This document shows positions 6,581 to 9,056 of a stretch of DNA of 9,056 bases, piece by piece; the stretch's first letter is position 1, and each line of letters starts with the position of its first letter. Source of the DNA: Lentisphaerota bacterium (lineage in GTDB: Bacteria > Verrucomicrobiota > Kiritimatiellia > RFP12 > UBA1067); contig SUVZ01000133.1 of the NCBI GenBank assembly GCA_015061765.1, forward strand, positions 1-9,056, written 5' to 3'. A program made the position numbers and the translations under genes. Under the pieces are notes generated by a model. The model saw nothing but the letters and a program-made list of their open reading frames with translations. It had not been told where the DNA came from and searched no databases.

Positions 6581-8812
6581 TTATTTCACAATTCTGAATT
6601 CGGAAGGCCCGAGCCCAATACGCCGCACCGTTCCATTGAAGTGCAGATCAAAAGCATGCGACCGGGAGAAGTCAACGTTGAACAGCATGGTTTCGCCCGT
6701 TGAAGGGAAATGCGACACATTTATGAAACCGCATTCCTTCCCGGGCAGTTCCGAACCGCACTCGGTTATATAGCAGCGTCCGCGATTTTCCTGCGCAAGC
6801 CTGCGCCAAATGAAAGAGATCAGATTCTCACCGACCTTTGCGCCAGTTCCGCGGTCCGAAGTGAAATATCCTGGATAATACCACGAATTGAAGAAATAGA
6901 CAGTCCCTTCACCTTTGCGGATCTTCAGCAGAATGGGCTTTTGCGATTCATGGTCCTGAACCAGCGTTTTGGCGGAAGGATCGAACTCTATATCACCAAG
7001 CGGAGAAAAGAATATGCCGAATCGCCGGTTGTAGTCCAGCCCCCATTCGTTCGGTTCCCATGCCGTGCCGGTCGCCCAGTAGAACTCGGGACCTCTACCT
7101 TTCACCTTCACTCCACAAAGTTCCGAAAAATCCCCACCTTTCACGAGATCCTGAACGCCATACGTCATGTAGTTCCGCTTTACATCCATTGAGAGATGCG
7201 GTATAGAGATGAAGAGCTTGCCGCCCTTGCGGACATACTCGCAAAGCGTCCGGTACTGTTTCTCGCTGCATGTGTTCCATCCGGAAAAAATCAAAAGCCT
7301 GTAGTTCTTCAGCAGAAAATCCGCGGACGGCTGATCGAATGCGAATGAGACGATGTCCACCTGTCCCCAAGGCGTTGCGGAAAACGTGTGGTTGAGGTCA
7401 TCGGTGCCGAATATCCCCTGGGGTGTAGGCCAGAAGACGTCTGTCGCCGCCTGCCAGCCGCGCTCCGGAGCTCCGCTGAACCAGTTGGGGTTCTTTTCGG
7501 CATAACCGTAAAGCCCCGCTATTGCCGTATTGGGATTCCAGAACCCGTCACCGAACCAGCTCAGGTCGTAGTTCCCCTTCACGACGGCTATCGGCGCCTC
7601 GGGCTGGCCGGACGGTGCGGGGTTGGCCTTCACGAAATCGTAGAACTCGCTCATAACCTTGCGGTAGTGGCGGCAGAACTCGCTTGTGTCGTCAATGAGG
7701 TGCGCCGTCTTGTGCAGTTCGCGACCGTAAGGCCTTATCATCTCCGGCGTAAGCTTCGTGCCGAGCGGATACGGGATGCGAGGAGTGTGCTTCATGGGCG
7801 CACCAGACATGGTGGTCTGGTTGTCCCATGCGCCTGATTCGTTTATTATGACCTTGGCTCCAGCCATGTACTTCATCAGCATTGAAGCACGGCAAGTTTC
7901 CTTACGATGCGGATTCGACCACGGCAGCCACTGATAGTGTTCATCTGCAATGTGAGAGCCCCACAGTTCCAGACCATACTGGCGCATGAGACCGCGGGAG
8001 AAGGAGCTGATGAAATTAAGTTCCGCAGTGCAATCCTCGAAGAACGTGAAGTCCAGACCAGCCGCCACCTCGTAGTCCATATGGAAATTGCTGCTTGTGG
8101 CGCTGATGAGTCCGTAGCCCTTTTCGCGGTTCTCGCGGATGTGTTCCGCCACCTTGTCCCTGAACATACCGGCAATACGATCAAGTCTGATATCGCCCTT
8201 CAAATCCTTCAGACAATGTCCGAAGCCAAAACGCTCGCCGAAATCATATCCGAGATAATGCGGAAACTCCTTAAAGCGTTTTGTGTACCGCGCATTCGCA
8301 TCGGAGGGGAGATAGATCATCATCGAGTAGAGCCCCAGCTCTTCGCACCGCTTGAAGCACTTGTACATTCCGAGGCCTGCGCGGTCCTTGTGCTTTTCAA
8401 ACTCAGGGAACTCGTCAAGGCTTATGTTCTTTAGGTTCTCCCAGTCCGGCGGCGGAATCTCCACCCCAAGATCCTCCAGCGCCAGATAATGCGCACGGCT
8501 CTGCGGATAATCGTAGAAGCGGTTCCAGCTTCCCGCCCACCAATACTGTATGATGTTCCCCTGATTCTCCTTCACCGTGCGTTCGGTAAGCTCAAGCGGC
8601 GACTGCGTATAGCTTTTCCAATGCGTGAGGACGGGGCCGGAGAACACGGGAAAACCGTATCCGGCGTTGTAGATGGCATTGCCGACAAGTATTCCGCACG
8701 GCGGCAGTTCGATTCCTGCCGACGCCGCGGAAGATACGGACAGCGCAACCGACGCCGATACGCACAGCGCTGTCCGCCGACCGAATGCGATCAAAGGATG
8801 CAAGCTATTCAT
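6581..8812 (-). CDS. Secreted putative glycoside hydrolase, TIM-barrel-like with GATase1-like domain; family not recognised
   Basis: This gene encodes 743 residues. The signal peptide is clear: GRR then a hydrophobic stretch, ending ASA before GIELPP (cut after residue 32). Residues about 40-400 have the look of a (beta/alpha)8 barrel rich in Trp, Tyr and acidic residues: YWWAGSWNRFYDYP (90-103), MMIYLPSDANARY (164-176), FHMDYE (243-248), FFEDC (257-261), WGSHIADEHYQW (284-295) and VIINESGAW (321-329). Glu291 and Glu325 are candidate catalytic residues by position only. Residues about 483-560 resemble the glutamine-amidotransferase-like (trimerisation) domain of GH42 enzymes: KNYRLLIFSGWN then EYVRKGGKLFISIP. 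A small beta-sandwich closes the protein, ending GPSEFRIVK. The layout suggests a distant relative of GH42 or a related clan A family, but I cannot name the family or substrate. The start is ATG with only GGA touching it; no other start before the signal core fits. It lies 20 nt after the gene at the right edge and 12 nt before the esterase. Confidence 0.65.
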   Translation of the reverse strand: MNSLHPLIAFGRRTALCVSASVALSVSSAASAGIELPPCGILVGNAIYNAGYGFPVFSGPVLTHWKSYTQSPLELTERTVKENQGNIIQYWWAGSWNRFYDYPQSRAHYLALEDLGVEIPPPDWENLKNISLDEFPEFEKHKDRAGLGMYKCFKRCEELGLYSMMIYLPSDANARYTKRFKEFPHYLGYDFGERFGFGHCLKDLKGDIRLDRIAGMFRDKVAEHIRENREKGYGLISATSSNFHMDYEVAAGLDFTFFEDCTAELNFISSFSRGLMRQYGLELWGSHIADEHYQWLPWSNPHRKETCRASMLMKYMAGAKVIINESGAWDNQTTMSGAPMKHTPRIPYPLGTKLTPEMIRPYGRELHKTAHLIDDTSEFCRHYRKVMSEFYDFVKANPAPSGQPEAPIAVVKGNYDLSWFGDGFWNPNTAIAGLYGYAEKNPNWFSGAPERGWQAATDVFWPTPQGIFGTDDLNHTFSATPWGQVDIVSFAFDQPSADFLLKNYRLLIFSGWNTCSEKQYRTLCEYVRKGGKLFISIPHLSMDVKRNYMTYGVQDLVKGGDFSELCGVKVKGRGPEFYWATGTAWEPNEWGLDYNRRFGIFFSPLGDIEFDPSAKTLVQDHESQKPILLKIRKGEGTVYFFNSWYYPGYFTSDRGTGAKVGENLISFIWRRLAQENRGRCYITECGSELPGKECGFINVSHFPSTGETMLFNVDFSRSHAFDLHFNGTVRRIGLGPSEFRIVK

Positions 8813-8832
8813 TCCACACGTGAAGACTTGGA

Positions 8833-9056
8833 TTATCGAATTATGATCTGGAATCCGGGCGGAAGGTATTTTGCCACGATGCCGGACGCACCCACCGTAA
8901 TCAGGAATTCATCGGCCTTTACATCCTCTCCGTCCATGGAAAGTGTCCACTTCGAGATGTTTGCCGCATCCTTGCAGTTCTTGAACTCATAGGGAATCGT
9001 CACCGAACCGACAGGTTCAAGATCCGTTCCCTTGCCCTTGATCTCAAGACGCCCCG
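8833..9056 (-). CDS. C-terminal end of an unidentified, probably exported protein (5' end off window)
   Basis: An open frame enters from the right edge and stops at TAA (8835-8833), giving the last 73 residues of a longer protein. The stretch alternates hydrophobic and polar residues as in a beta-sandwich: VTIPYEFKNCKDAANISKW, FLITVGASGIVAKY, then the end PPGFQIIIR. No family is recognised. The last residues resemble the end of the LamG protein of this window (SGFSIVVR), so it may be another large secreted repeat or lectin-type protein. The gene lies 20 nt upstream of the putative glycoside hydrolase on the same strand and probably belongs to its operon. Codon periodicity and the lack of stops support it as real; the plus strand across the same bases gives nothing convincing. 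Confidence 0.7.
   Translation of the reverse strand, partial: GRLEIKGKGTDLEPVGSVTIPYEFKNCKDAANISKWTLSMDGEDVKADEFLITVGASGIVAKYLPPGFQIIIR

Noticed and set aside
8489..8992. Plus-strand open frame of 167 residues near the right edge
   Set aside because: It is antisense to the signal peptide and first part of the putative glycoside hydrolase and to the partial gene before it. Both minus-strand frames are better supported.
1..9056. CRISPR arrays, tRNA or rRNA genes, insertion sequences, attachment sites, defence genes
   Set aside because: No spaced direct repeats, transposase or integrase motifs, tRNA-like folds or rRNA-like stretches were seen. Almost all bases are used by the six minus-strand genes.

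Overview
The window is a gene-dense stretch of about 9 kb in which every supported gene lies on the minus strand, so transcription runs from the right edge to the left edge. It holds four complete genes and two genes cut by the window edges. All four genes whose N-terminus is visible and that are not membrane proteins start with an export signal. The remaining complete gene is a polytopic membrane protein. No transporter, regulator, tRNA, rRNA, CRISPR array or mobile element was seen. The style of the proteins suggests the Verrucomicrobiota/Kiritimatiellota-Lentisphaerota side of the PVC group, probably a polysaccharide-degrading gut or anaerobic member. The clues are a very long exported LamG protein opening with a 'DGLVLHYDA' type of phrase, a DUF5009-type acyltransferase, CBM9-like and esterase genes, and moderate-to-high GC. 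This placement is an inference from protein style, not a measured phylogeny.

Layout in the direction of transcription. (1) 9056-8833 is the C-terminal end of an exported-looking protein of unknown function. (2) 8812-6581 encodes a secreted 743-residue putative glycoside hydrolase, a TIM-barrel-like protein followed by a GATase1-like domain. (3) 6568-5606 encodes a secreted alpha/beta-hydrolase of the carbohydrate-esterase type. (4) 5581-4418 encodes a membrane acyltransferase related to heparan-alpha-glucosaminide N-acetyltransferase (DUF5009/NagX type). Genes 1-4 are 12-24 nt apart and look like one operon, ending at a 9-bp perfect hairpin (4372-4399). (5) A 212-nt AT-rich intergenic region carries a sigma70-like promoter with a 10-A homopolymer in its spacer. 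(6) 4205-858 encodes a secreted 1115-residue protein with three LamG-like lectin domains and an internal tandem duplication. (7) 852-1 encodes the N-terminal 284 residues of a secreted CBM9-like protein, 5 nt downstream of gene 6 and probably translationally coupled to it.

Taken together the genes read as a small glycan-processing locus. A hydrolase, an esterase and a membrane acyl-transferase form one transcript, and two large glycan-binding proteins form a second. The substrate cannot be read from the sequence. The features most worth a second look are the glycoside hydrolase that I cannot assign to a family, the esterase/acetyltransferase pair, the internally duplicated LamG protein, and the homopolymer-containing promoter.
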